Shown here in pieces: positions 32,146-40,442 of a DNA stretch of 64,000 nucleotides (positions are counted from its first letter, which is position 1; the number at the start of each line of letters is the position of its first letter). Location: assembly GCA_965248065.1 (NCBI GenBank), contig OZ252088.1, positions 1,302,001 to 1,366,000 of the forward strand, in the 5' to 3' direction. The stretch is from S5-327 sp965248065. Lineage in GTDB: Bacteria > Chloroflexota > Dehalococcoidia > Lucifugimonadales > Australimonadaceae. A model generated the notes under the pieces. It ran no database searches and had not been told where the DNA came from. It worked only from the letters and a program-made list of their open reading frames with translations. The translations under genes were made by a program, and so were the position numbers.

Positions 32146-33552
32146 TTAGGCATCACCGGGCCCCATAGCGGCGATGACCTGTGAGGCGGCGGCCTCTTCT
32201 TCAAATGCCCATAGCCGCGACAGCAGGGCGTCAATCTGCTCCTCGGGCAATGCGCCCGCGGCGAGAGACCGGAACTTGGCCTCGACCTCGCCGTCCGAGA
32301 GCGGGTTCGCGGCGTTGCCCTTCGCGTTCTCAATTTCCGTCAGGTACGTCTCGCCGCCTACGATGGCCTCGATGCGCGCCGCTTGGGCGCCGGGGAAGCG
32401 ACTGCTCATGGCCGGGTCCTCGGTCACTTCGATTCGCGTCATCAGCTCTTGTGCCGCGGGGTCGGCGATGCGCTCGTCCGTGAACTGTCGCGCCGTGACC
32501 TCGCCGTCGAGGAGCGCGACGGCGACGAGGTAGGGGATGGAATGATCAGCCGTCTCACGGTCGCGCACGCGCCATTTCTCGGGGTCGGCCGAGCTCGTGA
32601 TTGCCTGCCGGTAGCTGCGGACAGCGATCCTATCGATCCTGTCGATCCTGTCCGGCCTGTCCGGCCTTTCCGGCTGCGCGCCTCCGAGCTGCTCCCGCAG
32701 CCCGAGCGCCGCCCAGATCGCCGCCTGCGCGTTGAACTGCGCGGGGAACGCCTTGATGCTCGTCAAGTCGGTATGGAACGGATGCGACGGCCCGCCCAGC
32801 GAGGGCAGGGGCGTCCGTTCGCCGAGTATCCCCGCAAGCCCGCTGTCGGCGTAGAACGCTTCGTCGGGCCCTGTCATGCCCTTCTCCGCAAGCCTGGCCG
32901 CGAACACGCCGGCCTGCGCCGAGTTGGCGGCGGAACCCGCCTTCCACATCGACAGCCGGCCGTCGCGGGCAATCCGCAACCCAAGGTTCGCGGTGAGCGC
33001 GATGGAGATGGCGTGCCCGGTGCGCTCGGCGTCCAGCCCAAGCGCCTTCGACGCGCCCGCCGCCGACCCGATGGCGACGTGCAGCGAATGGTCGATCAGC
33101 TTAGCCGACGGCTTCTGCACCTCGCCGAGCCCGCAGAACACTTCGTATGCGGCGACCATCGCAACGAGGGCGTCCCGCCCGCTCAGCCCGAGCGCGTCCG
33201 ACAGCGTCAGGGTCGCCGCGATGGTGTCGCTGGGGTGGCCGCCCTCGAACGCGAAGTAGGTGTCGTTGAAGTCGAGGTAGCGGACCATCAGCTCGTTGGT
33301 GAAAACGGCAAGCTCCGGCGTAGTGCGCTCGCCGGTGAGCCACACGCGCGCCGGCGTCGTGGCGGACGCCTCCCGCGCCAAGGCCCGGCCGAGCGCCACG
33401 GGCGGTCCATCCCGTCCGCCGATGGCGCACCCGATGGTGTCGACCAGCCGGACCTTCATTCCGTGCGCCGCCCGCGCGGGGATGTCGTCATAAGTCAGCC
33501 CGGCGACGTAGGCGCTGAGGTGCTCGGTCAACGCGTCCATGGCGCCGGGCAT
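32146..33552 (-). CDS. MmgE/PrpD-family protein
   Basis: 468 residues. N-terminal helical domain: DALTEHLSAYVAGLTYDDIP, VRLVDTIGCAIGGRDGP, MVRYLDFNDTYFAFEGGHPSD (the DxNDTY and GHPSD motifs). The middle holds IGSAAGASKALGLD, and the SHPFHTDLTSIKAFPAQF region carries the conserved Lys/Pro segment. The family includes 2-methylcitrate dehydratase and cis-aconitate decarboxylase, so a dehydratase/decarboxylase on a tricarboxylate is plausible, but many members are uncharacterised. The start at 33552 is weakly supported; ATG 33540 is an alternative. A run of RPDR/RIDR repeats encoded by a 9-bp tandem repeat (32626-32673) sits in the middle and is unusual. Confidence 0.85.
   Translation of the reverse strand: MPGAMDALTEHLSAYVAGLTYDDIPARAAHGMKVRLVDTIGCAIGGRDGPPVALGRALAREASATTPARVWLTGERTTPELAVFTNELMVRYLDFNDTYFAFEGGHPSDTIAATLTLSDALGLSGRDALVAMVAAYEVFCGLGEVQKPSAKLIDHSLHVAIGSAAGASKALGLDAERTGHAISIALTANLGLRIARDGRLSMWKAGSAANSAQAGVFAARLAEKGMTGPDEAFYADSGLAGILGERTPLPSLGGPSHPFHTDLTSIKAFPAQFNAQAAIWAALGLREQLGGAQPERPDRPDRIDRIDRIAVRSYRQAITSSADPEKWRVRDRETADHSIPYLVAVALLDGEVTARQFTDERIADPAAQELMTRIEVTEDPAMSSRFPGAQAARIEAIVGGETYLTEIENAKGNAANPLSDGEVEAKFRSLAAGALPEEQIDALLSRLWAFEEEAAASQVIAAMGPGDA
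32626..32673 (-). repeat. 9-bp tandem repeat inside the MmgE/PrpD gene
   Basis: Five consecutive 9-bp units on the plus strand: GATCCTATC, GATCCTGTC, GATCCTGTC, CGGCCTGTC, CGGCCTTTC. In the gene they encode a DRP/DRI repeat. Unit length divisible by three keeps the frame if copies are gained or lost. Confidence 0.85.
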
Positions 33553-33586
33553 CGTATCAGGCGTTTGCACGCCTTGGGCTGCGGAG

Positions 33587-34684
33587 TTACGCGGCTGCTT
33601 CCACCCACGCGAACCGCTCTTTGAGGTCTGCCATCCTCGAGTAGGGCAGTAGACGCTCACGGTGAAGCCTTCCGACGACGATGCCGGGCGCGACGCCCGC
33701 CTCAGCCGCGAACCTCTTGATTGCGTCTCGCGTAAAGCCGCCCATGCTCGCGAACCCTCGCCACATGTCGGCGTTGATAAGGAAGTCGCCCGCCCAGTGG
33801 TTCGCCTCGTCTTCGATTGCCGCGTCGCTGCTGATGCCTTCGCCGTCTACGATGATGCTCCGGCCTTTGTTGTGCTTGAGCAGGTGAGCTACTTCGTGAA
33901 AAAGCGTGAACCAGAAGATGTCCGCCCACTTATAGCGCAGATTCAGCTGAATGAGCGCCTTGCTGGGGGCGAGGCGGCGCGCCACGCCGTTCGCGCCTGT
34001 CTTGGGCAGCTCGGGGACGATAACGAATGCGACGCCCGCATCCGCGAACAGGAGCTTCAGGCGAGGGACGAACACGTCAGGGTTCGTGATGGTCAGCGCG
34101 CGGGCCTCCAATGCCGCTTCATAGAGGCGGTCCGTGTTGAAATCGCGCGTCTCCATGACCCTTGCCTCGGTTTCTCCCTTGCGGAGCCAGGCGGCGAGCG
34201 CCCCCGCGGACACTGTTGCCTTCTCGGTGAAGCGGAAACCGACGATGGGCGTCCGCCTGCGGTAGGCGGAGACATTGGCCACGCCGAAGAAGCGCAAGAT
34301 TTCTCGCACTTGCTCTTCCTTGTCCCGCGCCTTCGAGACCCAGCCGAACTTTGCCATCGCGTTGATGGGGAGTTCGGTGAGCCAGGCCTGGGCCGAGCGG
34401 AGCTGCTCGCGTTCGCGATTGCGGGCAAGGGTCATCCGGTACGTAGATTCCAGCCCTGCCCACACATGCGCGCCGATGCCTAGAACACGCTCCAGCTCCA
34501 ACGCCGTCTCTTGGGTTATCGCCTTCTTGGCGTTGATGATTTCGTTCACCACCTGCACCGGCCGATCGAGGGCGGACGCCAGGTCCTTCTGGCTCATCCC
34601 CAGCGCTTCTATCTCCTCGCTGAGGACCTCGCCGGGGGGAACAGGGAGGTCGGACCAGGTTCTCTCTGCCTTCGGGCTAGTCAT
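33587..34684 (-). CDS. higA: HigA-type antitoxin fused to an ImmA/IrrE-like metallopeptidase
   Basis: 365 residues. Residues about 18-75 are an XRE helix-turn-helix of the HigA type (PPGEVLSEEIEALGMSQKDL, then PVQVVNEIINAKKAIT). The C-terminal half contains FWFTLFHEVAHLLKHNKG, the HExxH zinc site of ImmA/IrrE proteases, with ANHWAGDFLI supplying the downstream Glu-region. ImmA proteins cleave repressors in mobile elements. Here the fused form is the partner of the HigB-like toxin encoded just upstream, with which it overlaps by 8 nt. It probably represses the shared promoter; whether the protease domain removes its own repressor part is an open question. Confidence 0.85.
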   Translation of the reverse strand: MTSPKAERTWSDLPVPPGEVLSEEIEALGMSQKDLASALDRPVQVVNEIINAKKAITQETALELERVLGIGAHVWAGLESTYRMTLARNREREQLRSAQAWLTELPINAMAKFGWVSKARDKEEQVREILRFFGVANVSAYRRRTPIVGFRFTEKATVSAGALAAWLRKGETEARVMETRDFNTDRLYEAALEARALTITNPDVFVPRLKLLFADAGVAFVIVPELPKTGANGVARRLAPSKALIQLNLRYKWADIFWFTLFHEVAHLLKHNKGRSIIVDGEGISSDAAIEDEANHWAGDFLINADMWRGFASMGGFTRDAIKRFAAEAGVAPGIVVGRLHRERLLPYSRMADLKERFAWVEAAA

Positions 34685-34973
34685 AATGATTACTCACCTC
34701 CTCCACAGTGACGGCGCCGTCTGTCCCGCTCATGGTTACGATTAGGCGCCACTGGCCTGTGAGATTGATGGCGTACTGCCCGGCGCGCCCGCCCTTAAGT
34801 GGGTGTGTTCGCCATGAGGGTTGCCGAAAGACTTCAGAGAAGTCCCGCATCTCATAGAGCGTCGCGACGCGGCGAATGTATCGCCGTCCGACTTCCGCGC
34901 CCCATGTCCGGATAGCCTGGGCCGAGTCCTCATAGCAACGGCGCATCTTGTTGGAGCGGAACGCAACTTCCAC
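34677..34973 (-). CDS. higB: HigB/RelE-family toxin
   Basis: 98 residues with the RelE-type order: VATLYEMRDFSEVFRQPSWR, THPLKGGRAGQYAINLTGQW and RLIVTMSG, then a C-terminal beta strand VEEVSNHYD. The LKG.R.G.Y.i.l...wRl pattern is that of HigB/YoeB-like ribosome-dependent mRNA endonucleases. The start is GTG at 34973, 12 nt or so after the expected transcription start. The antitoxin gene follows with an 8-nt overlap, toxin first, the order typical of higBA. Confidence 0.87.
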   Translation of the reverse strand: MEVAFRSNKMRRCYEDSAQAIRTWGAEVGRRYIRRVATLYEMRDFSEVFRQPSWRTHPLKGGRAGQYAINLTGQWRLIVTMSGTDGAVTVEEVSNHYD

Positions 34974-34981
34974 CTATCACC

Positions 34982-35019
34982 CTATCACTGAATGATAGAG
35001 AGGAATGTCGGAAAGTCAA
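34982..35019 (-). promoter_or_regulatory. higBA promoter and operator
   Basis: On the minus strand TTGACT (35014-35019), a 16-bp spacer and TATCAT (34992-34997). The -10 element lies inside the inverted repeat CTATCA-CTGAA-TGATAG (34982-34998), which would let the HigA helix-turn-helix domain block polymerase. Confidence 0.68.
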
Positions 35020-35149
35020 TCCTTGCCGTCCTCACCCCCCGTCGGCCGCTGCACACTCAGCGCGAGGGTCGCGAGGCCTAGGCCCACGCCTAGGCGGCTG
35101 CCTCGCCATGATGACTACGCTGGCGGGGGCCGCCCAGGTCGCTGCTGAA

Positions 35150-35164
35150 GTTACGCAAAGGTCT
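35150..35164 (+). repeat. Solitary right end of the MITE-like family
   Basis: GTTACGCAAAGGTCT, matching the right terminal repeat of the 186-191 bp elements, 25 bp from the 3' end of tRNA-Leu. No left end is seen upstream. Confidence 0.5.
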
Positions 35165-35188
35165 TGCGGGGGCGGACAAGCATCTTCT

Positions 35189-35275
35189 TGGTGCCGAGGG
35201 TGGGACTCGAACCCACACGTCCGGGGAGGACAGCGGATTTTAAGTCCGCGGCGTCTGCCATTCCGCCACCTCGGC
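35189..35275 (-). tRNA. tRNA-Leu (anticodon UAA)
   Basis: Cloverleaf read on the minus strand: acceptor GCCGAGG pairing with CCTCGGC, D arm GGCGGAATGGCAGACGCC, anticodon arm GCGGA-CTTAAAA-TCCGC with anticodon TAA, a long class II variable arm (CCTCCCCGGACG region) and T arm GTGGGTTCGAGTCCCAC. Discriminator A is followed by an encoded CCA. The long variable arm and anticodon identify leucine. Confidence 0.96.
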
Positions 35276-35329
35276 CCGCACCGATTATAAGCCGCCCCCT
35301 GATGCGCCGCGCCGCGCTAAGATGGGGCC

Positions 35330-36697
35330 ATGAGTAGCTCCGCGTTCCGAAGCATCCCCAGCGTCGATAGAGTCCTAGCTGAGCCGGCGCTCGCCGGTCT
35401 GCTTGCCGCGTATCGCCGCGATATCGTCGTCGTCGCGGTCCGCGAGCGCATCGGGCTGGCCAGGGCTGCCGTCGCACGGGGAGAGGCGCCGCCGACAGCC
35501 GCCGATGTCGCGCAGGCTGTCGCAACGGGTATGGAGGCGCAGTGGGCCAGCTGGCCGGCGCCCGTTATCAACGCGACGGGTGTCATCCTGCACACCAACC
35601 TTGGCCGCGCTCCGCTATCCGAGGAGAGCCTACGCGCCGTGGCCGCCGCCGCCGAGGACTACTCGGACTTGGAGCTGGAGCTCGACGAGGGCAAGCGCGG
35701 CTCGCGGCACACGGCTATCGCGCGTCTGCTCCGCCAGCTCACCGGCGCCGAGGACGCCATGGCGGTCAACAACAACGCCGGGGCGATCCTGCTCGGGCTC
35801 GCGGCGGTCGCGACGGGCAAAGAGGTGATTGTGTCGCGCGGCGAGGCCAGCGAGATAGGCGGCGGCTTCCGCATACCCGACGTTCTTGCTCAGAGCGGGG
35901 CCAAGCTCGTCGAGGTCGGCACGGTCAACCGCACCTACGACCGCGACTATGCGAGGGCTGTCACCGAGAACACCGCCGCTCTGCTGCTCGTCCACCGCTC
36001 CAACTTTCAGGTCATCGGCTTCACTCACGAGCCCGCGCTGGCGGATGTCGCCGCCGTCGGCGCGGCGTACGGCGTTCCCGTGCTGCACGACCTGGGCTCC
36101 GGCGCGTTGCTGGACACCGCAGAGTTTGGGATCGGGCATGAGATCATGCCCCAGGAGAGCCTCGCCGCGGGGTCGGACCTCGTCTTCTTCTCCGGCGATA
36201 AGCTGCTTGGCGGTCCCCAGGCCGGCCTCGTCGTGGGCAGAGCGGACCTCGTAGCCAAGCTCAAGGCGCACCCCCTCGCGCGCGCCCTCCGCGCCGACAA
36301 ACTGACGCTCGCCGCCCTGCACGAGACCCTCATGCATTACGTGCGAGGCGAGGCCAAGGAGAAGACTCCCGTCTGGCGCATGATCGCCGCATCCCGCGAG
36401 GAGCTCGACCTCCGGGCGACCGCGCTCGCCAACCTGATCGGCAAGACGGCGAGGGTGGTCGACGGCGCCTCTGCGCTGGGCGGCGGGAGCCTTCCGGCCG
36501 ACGGGCTGCCATCGCGCATCGTGAGCATCGAGGCCTCGGCCGTGGGGGGGCCGGACGAGCTGGCGCGGCGTCTGCGGACCGGCTCGCCCGCGGTGATGGC
36601 GCGCATCGAGGACGATAGGCTGCTGCTCGACCCTCGCACCGTGCCGCCGGCCCGCGACGCCGATCTGGCCAGCGCGGTCGCGGCGGCGCTCGCTTAG
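35330..36697 (+). CDS. selA: L-seryl-tRNA(Sec) selenium transferase
   Basis: 455 residues, a PLP enzyme that converts seryl-tRNA(Sec) to selenocysteinyl-tRNA(Sec) with selenophosphate. Landmarks: RSIPSVDRVL at the N-terminus, VINATGVILHTNLGRAPLS, NNNAGAILLGLAAVA, VSRGEASEIGGGFRIPDVL, LVHRSNFQVIGF, VLHDLGSGALLD and the PLP lysine in FFSGDKLLGGPQAGLVVG. Length matches bacterial SelA (about 460). The selB, selD and tRNA-Sec genes are not in the window. The start is the first ATG after the divergent tRNA-Leu gene. The cell is therefore expected to make selenoproteins, though none is identified here. Confidence 0.95.
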   Translation: MSSSAFRSIPSVDRVLAEPALAGLLAAYRRDIVVVAVRERIGLARAAVARGEAPPTAADVAQAVATGMEAQWASWPAPVINATGVILHTNLGRAPLSEESLRAVAAAAEDYSDLELELDEGKRGSRHTAIARLLRQLTGAEDAMAVNNNAGAILLGLAAVATGKEVIVSRGEASEIGGGFRIPDVLAQSGAKLVEVGTVNRTYDRDYARAVTENTAALLLVHRSNFQVIGFTHEPALADVAAVGAAYGVPVLHDLGSGALLDTAEFGIGHEIMPQESLAAGSDLVFFSGDKLLGGPQAGLVVGRADLVAKLKAHPLARALRADKLTLAALHETLMHYVRGEAKEKTPVWRMIAASREELDLRATALANLIGKTARVVDGASALGGGSLPADGLPSRIVSIEASAVGGPDELARRLRTGSPAVMARIEDDRLLLDPRTVPPARDADLASAVAAALA

Positions 36698-36825
36698 GCC
36701 CCCTCCTCGATCTTCTTCCACCGACGGGAGGGGATTTTCGATGCCATGGATAGGGATTGGGAAGGGTAAGTGCTATGCTTGTTGATGGCGAGGCTCCGCG
36801 ACCCGTGGACTTCGGAGGAAGAGAC

Positions 36826-37074
36826 GTGGGGACTAATATCGAGTTGTTAAATCGCATCACCGTGCGCGCGGACGTCTTTGGCGGCAAGCCAATCATCCGA
36901 GATATGCGCGTCGCGGTTGAGCACGTTCTAGGCATGCTCGCCTCCGGCGATTCTCCGGAGACGATTCTCCAAGAATACCCGTTCTTGGAGCCGGAAGACG
37001 TCCAGGCGTGCTTACTCTTCGCCCACCGCGTACTGGTCGGCGAACACGTCCACGAGCGCATACCTGTGCGATAA
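36826..37074 (+). CDS. DUF433 antitoxin-like protein
   Basis: 82 residues. The GTG start at 36826 follows GGAGGA by 7 nt; upstream in-frame ATGs exist (36775) but lack a ribosome-binding site. Sequence ITVRADVFGGKPIIRDMRVAVEHVLG, then MLASGDSPETILQEYPFLEP and EDVQACLLFAH is the DUF433 pattern (GKPxIxGTR...vLxxLAxGxsxexIlxxYPxLtxexVxAAL), a winged-helix antitoxin. The toxin-like DUF5615 gene follows after 5 nt. Confidence 0.85.
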   Translation: MGTNIELLNRITVRADVFGGKPIIRDMRVAVEHVLGMLASGDSPETILQEYPFLEPEDVQACLLFAHRVLVGEHVHERIPVR

Positions 37075-37079
37075 CCATT

Positions 37080-37436
37080 GTGAAGTTTCTTCTGGACGTG
37101 TGCGCGGCGTCCCACAGCATGCGCGCGACATTGACCAGCCTGGGCCACGATGTTGTTTCAGCCTTGGAGAGAGACCCTCGCGCCACGGATGAAGCGCTGC
37201 TTGCGCTGGCGAATGAAGAGCAGCGAGTGCTGGTTACCGAAGACAAGGACTTCGGTGAGTTGGTCTTCGTACACCGGTTGCCGCATCAGTGCATCATCCG
37301 GTTCGTTGACATGGAGGTTGCGGAGAAGGCAGCCTCGATGCGTGAATTGCTAAAGTTCCATGCGGATGCGATGCGCGAGGGCGCTATCATCGTCGTTACG
37401 CGAAGACGGGTGCGGGTACGCACGGGGGAAGGCTAG
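37080..37436 (+). CDS. DUF5615 PIN-like toxin
   Basis: 118 residues from a GTG at 37080. VKFLLDVCAASHSMRATLTS, then LGHDVVSALE, DEALLALANEEQRVLVTEDKDFGELVF: the PIN-like (Mut7-C / DUF5615) pattern with Asp at strand 1, D in ATDEALLALA and TxDxDFG. The first motif has LLDVCAAS where DENL/DENV-type acidic residues are usual, so one metal ligand may be missing. Paired with the upstream DUF433 gene; a predicted nuclease toxin. Confidence 0.82.
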   Translation: MKFLLDVCAASHSMRATLTSLGHDVVSALERDPRATDEALLALANEEQRVLVTEDKDFGELVFVHRLPHQCIIRFVDMEVAEKAASMRELLKFHADAMREGAIIVVTRRRVRVRTGEG

Positions 37437-37456
37437 CGAGGGAAATCGCCCCTCCC

Positions 37457-38728
37457 CTAGAGCCGGAGGCGGCGGAAGGACGGGGCCAGGAGGGTGACGA
37501 CGGTCACCATCACGAGGCCAGTCGCGCCCCCAGCCAGCCAGGAGAAGGACACGCCGTAGTAGGTCGCGAGGATTCCTGCGACGACTCCGCCAAGCGGCTG
37601 CATGCCGACGTCCAGCATGTAGATGCCCATGACCCGGCCGCGCATGAAGTCGGGGGTTACGCTCTGGAGAATCGTGTTGTTCGTCGTCATCACCATGATG
37701 AAGAACATCTGCTGCACGACCAGGGCGAGCCAGGCCAGCTGCCACTGATCGACCTGCGACAGCGCAATCAGCGCCAGCGCGCCGCCAACCACGGCCCCGA
37801 TGGACACACGCCCCTTGTGGCTGACTGTGTGGAACCTGGCCACAAATATGGCTCCGATGAATCCTCCTACGCCCATGCCGAGGCCCAACAGGCCGAGCAG
37901 ACCGCCGTCGGGGTCTCCTAGGTCAACCGCCACGAATACCGGCAGCTGCGTTTGAATGAACGCCATCAGGAACATCGTCGGAATGAAGCTCATAAGGACG
38001 GCGTAGCGCGGCACCGGCTGACGGGCCACGTAGGCCAGTCCTTCCTTCAGGTCGGCCAAAGGGGACTGCTGCTTGCGGCCCTCCCGGCTCTCCGCGTACT
38101 CCGCCCTATAGGGCAGCACGAGGAGCACGACGACGCCGTACATCAGGGTCTGCAGCACGAAGTTCACGTCCGGGCCAAAGAACGCGATCATCCCTCCGGC
38201 GATACCGGGGCCGATCATTCGCATCGAGTTGAACGCCATGGAGCTCAGTGCGATCGCATTCATCAGACGGTCTCGCGGGACCGAGTTGGCGACGAGCGTC
38301 TGCCGCAGCGGGTTCATCAAGCCCCAGCCTGCTCCGGTCAGGAACGAGAAGGCGTAAAGGTGCCAAAGCTCCACCACGTCAAAGATGAGGAGGAGGGCGA
38401 AGCCGAGCGCCAGCGCGGCGAGATACGTCTGGTCGATCAGCAGCATCCTGCGCCGGTCGACCATGTCGGCGATGACGCCCGCGATGGGCGCGGCGAGCAT
38501 GGGCGTGGCTCGTAGACCGAGGACAATCGAGACCTGTAGCGGCGACTTGGTCATCTCGAAAGCCAGCCAGCCGATGGTTATCTGCTGGATCCAGGTGCCA
38601 CCGCTCATAAAGACGGTGCCGAACCAGAGCAGCCGGAAGTTGCGGTAGCTGAGCGCCGAGAACGTATCCGCCCAAGCGGAACGTGGGGACGGCCGCGCGG
38701 TTTCTTCTGTCGGTCCAGATTGACGCAT
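37457..38728 (-). CDS. MFS transporter (MFS_3/EntS-like exporter), paralog 1
   Basis: 423 residues from ATG 38728 (a GTG at 38752 is an alternative). Twelve hydrophobic segments are expected from the length and pattern. Motif A between helices 2 and 3 reads GVIADMVDRRRMLLIDQ, and NFRLLWFGTVFMSGGTWIQQITIGWLAFEMTKSPLQVS is the MFS_3 opening that is shared with the next gene at high similarity. Such exporters move siderophores, drugs or small metabolites with the proton gradient. Substrate unknown. It lies directly downstream of its paralog, so a tandem duplication is likely. Confidence 0.88.
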   Translation of the reverse strand: MRQSGPTEETARPSPRSAWADTFSALSYRNFRLLWFGTVFMSGGTWIQQITIGWLAFEMTKSPLQVSIVLGLRATPMLAAPIAGVIADMVDRRRMLLIDQTYLAALALGFALLLIFDVVELWHLYAFSFLTGAGWGLMNPLRQTLVANSVPRDRLMNAIALSSMAFNSMRMIGPGIAGGMIAFFGPDVNFVLQTLMYGVVVLLVLPYRAEYAESREGRKQQSPLADLKEGLAYVARQPVPRYAVLMSFIPTMFLMAFIQTQLPVFVAVDLGDPDGGLLGLLGLGMGVGGFIGAIFVARFHTVSHKGRVSIGAVVGGALALIALSQVDQWQLAWLALVVQQMFFIMVMTTNNTILQSVTPDFMRGRVMGIYMLDVGMQPLGGVVAGILATYYGVSFSWLAGGATGLVMVTVVTLLAPSFRRLRL

Positions 38729-38932
38729 GGGGCCTCTCAGGTTACTCCTCACCGGCGCATTGCGTGCTAGGTCTCCTCCCTAACCCGTCGTCGCCGGTCC
38801 TCTTCCGCGAACGCAGATGGCAAAGGGAACCAGACGCTGGAGCGTCGACTGTGGGCGTTGGGCACAGGCCATATGAGGGATTTCCGTGGGAGCGTAGACC
38901 GGGGGGGCTTGGAGGGGAGGCGAGACGGGGCG

Positions 38933-40222
38933 TTAGAGCTCGAGGCGGCGGTAGCGAGGCAGGGCGAGGGACACGAGGGTGATGATGGTCAGGCTCGCTA
39001 TGCCGCTGATCAGGAACGCGTTATCGACGCCGTAGGCGGCCGCGACGGCGCCTGCGATGAACCCGCCGAACGGCATCATGCCGATCTCCATCTGATACAC
39101 CCCCATCACCCGGCCTCGCAGTCTGTCCGGCGTCACTGTGTGGATGACGGTCATGTGCGTCGTCATCACCACCTGCACGAACATCTGCTGGAACATCAGC
39201 ATGACCAGCGCCAGCCAGAGCACTGTGGTCTGGGAGAGGACCAGGATGCACACGCCCGACGCCGCGAACGCTCCCGTCGCCACCAACCCCTTCTTGCGGG
39301 TGCGGGAGAACACCGCGAGCACGCCGGTCCCCAGGAACCCGCCGACGCCCATCGACATCAGCAGTAGCCCCAGGTACGTTCCGTCGTCGTTGTCGAGTAT
39401 CTCCGCCGAATAGACGGGGAGCTGGTTGAACACGATGGCCAGCGCGGTGAAGGAGAGGCCGAACGACACGCCCGCCACGATGCGTGTGATCGGATCGTGG
39501 ATGACGTGCTTGAAGCCCTCCTTCAGGTTTCGGAACGGGGAGCTCTCCCTCGCCGCACGGTCCGCGGTGTAGTAGGGGGTGTGCAGTTTGCTCAGGAGCA
39601 ACAGCGCGAAGAAGAAGAGCACGCTCTGGATGAGGAAGTTGACGTCCGGCCCGAAGAAGGCGATGACGAACCCGCCGATAGCCGGGCCCACTGCGCGCAT
39701 CGAGTTGAACGCCATCGAGCTCATCGCGACCGCGTGCATCAGCGCCTCGCGAGGCACGGTGTTGGCGACCAGCACCTGCCGCACCGGGTTGTTGCCTGCC
39801 CATAGGAAGCCGAACGCGAGCGCGAACACGTATAGGTGCCACACCTGCTGGAGGTCGAGGAAGAGGAGCAGCGTGAAGCCGAAGACCAGCAACGTCACAA
39901 GGGCTTGATCGACCATGAGGAGGCGCTTGCGGTCGACCCGGTCCGCGATGACGCCGGTGATGGGCGAAAGGAGCAGGGGCAGGGTCCGTATGCCGACGAC
40001 GCCCGCGACGTGCAGGGGGCTGCGGGTGAGGTCGTAGGCCAGCCACCCCAGCGTGACCTGTTGGAACCAAACGCCGCCCGCGACGAGGCCCGTGGTCACC
40101 CAGAGGACGCGGAAGTCGGGGTAGCTGAGGGAGTTGGCGGACACCCGAGGCCGCTCAGTGCCCGATTGGGCTGACGCGGCTGGTTGGGCTTCGTTCGCTT
40201 CCATGGGAGGGTGGGAGTCCAC
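38933..40222 (-). CDS. MFS transporter (MFS_3/EntS-like exporter), paralog 2
   Basis: 429 residues. The GTG start at 40222 has GAGAGGCAGG in front; ATG 40204 has none. FRVLWVTTGLVAGGVWFQQV, TLGWLAYDLTRSPLHVAGVV and GVIADRVDRKRLLMVDQ parallel paralog 1 in order and spacing, as do NPVRQVLVANTVPREALM and FMSMAFNSMR-type segments. Both end in RYRRLEL/RRLRL. Substrate unknown. The 180 bp between the two genes shows nothing recognisable. Confidence 0.88.
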   Translation of the reverse strand: MDSHPPMEANEAQPAASAQSGTERPRVSANSLSYPDFRVLWVTTGLVAGGVWFQQVTLGWLAYDLTRSPLHVAGVVGIRTLPLLLSPITGVIADRVDRKRLLMVDQALVTLLVFGFTLLLFLDLQQVWHLYVFALAFGFLWAGNNPVRQVLVANTVPREALMHAVAMSSMAFNSMRAVGPAIGGFVIAFFGPDVNFLIQSVLFFFALLLLSKLHTPYYTADRAARESSPFRNLKEGFKHVIHDPITRIVAGVSFGLSFTALAIVFNQLPVYSAEILDNDDGTYLGLLLMSMGVGGFLGTGVLAVFSRTRKKGLVATGAFAASGVCILVLSQTTVLWLALVMLMFQQMFVQVVMTTHMTVIHTVTPDRLRGRVMGVYQMEIGMMPFGGFIAGAVAAAYGVDNAFLISGIASLTIITLVSLALPRYRRLEL

Positions 40223-40239
40223 TATACGCCTGCCTCTCG

Positions 40240-40262
40240 CGTCATTCCCGCGGGCGGGAACC
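40240..40262 (-). repeat. REP-like palindrome, reverse orientation
   Basis: GTCATTCCCGCGGGCGGGAA followed by CCC, the complement of the consensus. Followed at 40281-40305 by a CTCTCCCCCGTCTGCGGGGGAGAG-type palindrome. Confidence 0.7.
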
Positions 40263-40340
40263 CAGGAATCGACTACTCATTTCCTCTCCCCCGTCTGCGG
40301 GGGAGAGTTAGAGAGGGGGCCGTCCGCGGGAAATCTCCTT

Positions 40341-40366
40341 CCGTCATTCCCGCGCAGGCGGGAACC
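40341..40366 (-). repeat. REP-like palindrome, reverse orientation
   Basis: CCGTCATTCCCGCGCAGGCG then GGAACC, complement of the consensus. It sits about 80 bp upstream of the sugar epimerase start. Confidence 0.75.
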
Positions 40367-40442
40367 TCGCAGCCCCTTCCCCTCGGCCTGCGCCTTGTGC
40401 GCAGCCTTTCCTACTGGGAGAGGCATTAGAATAGCGCGCTGT

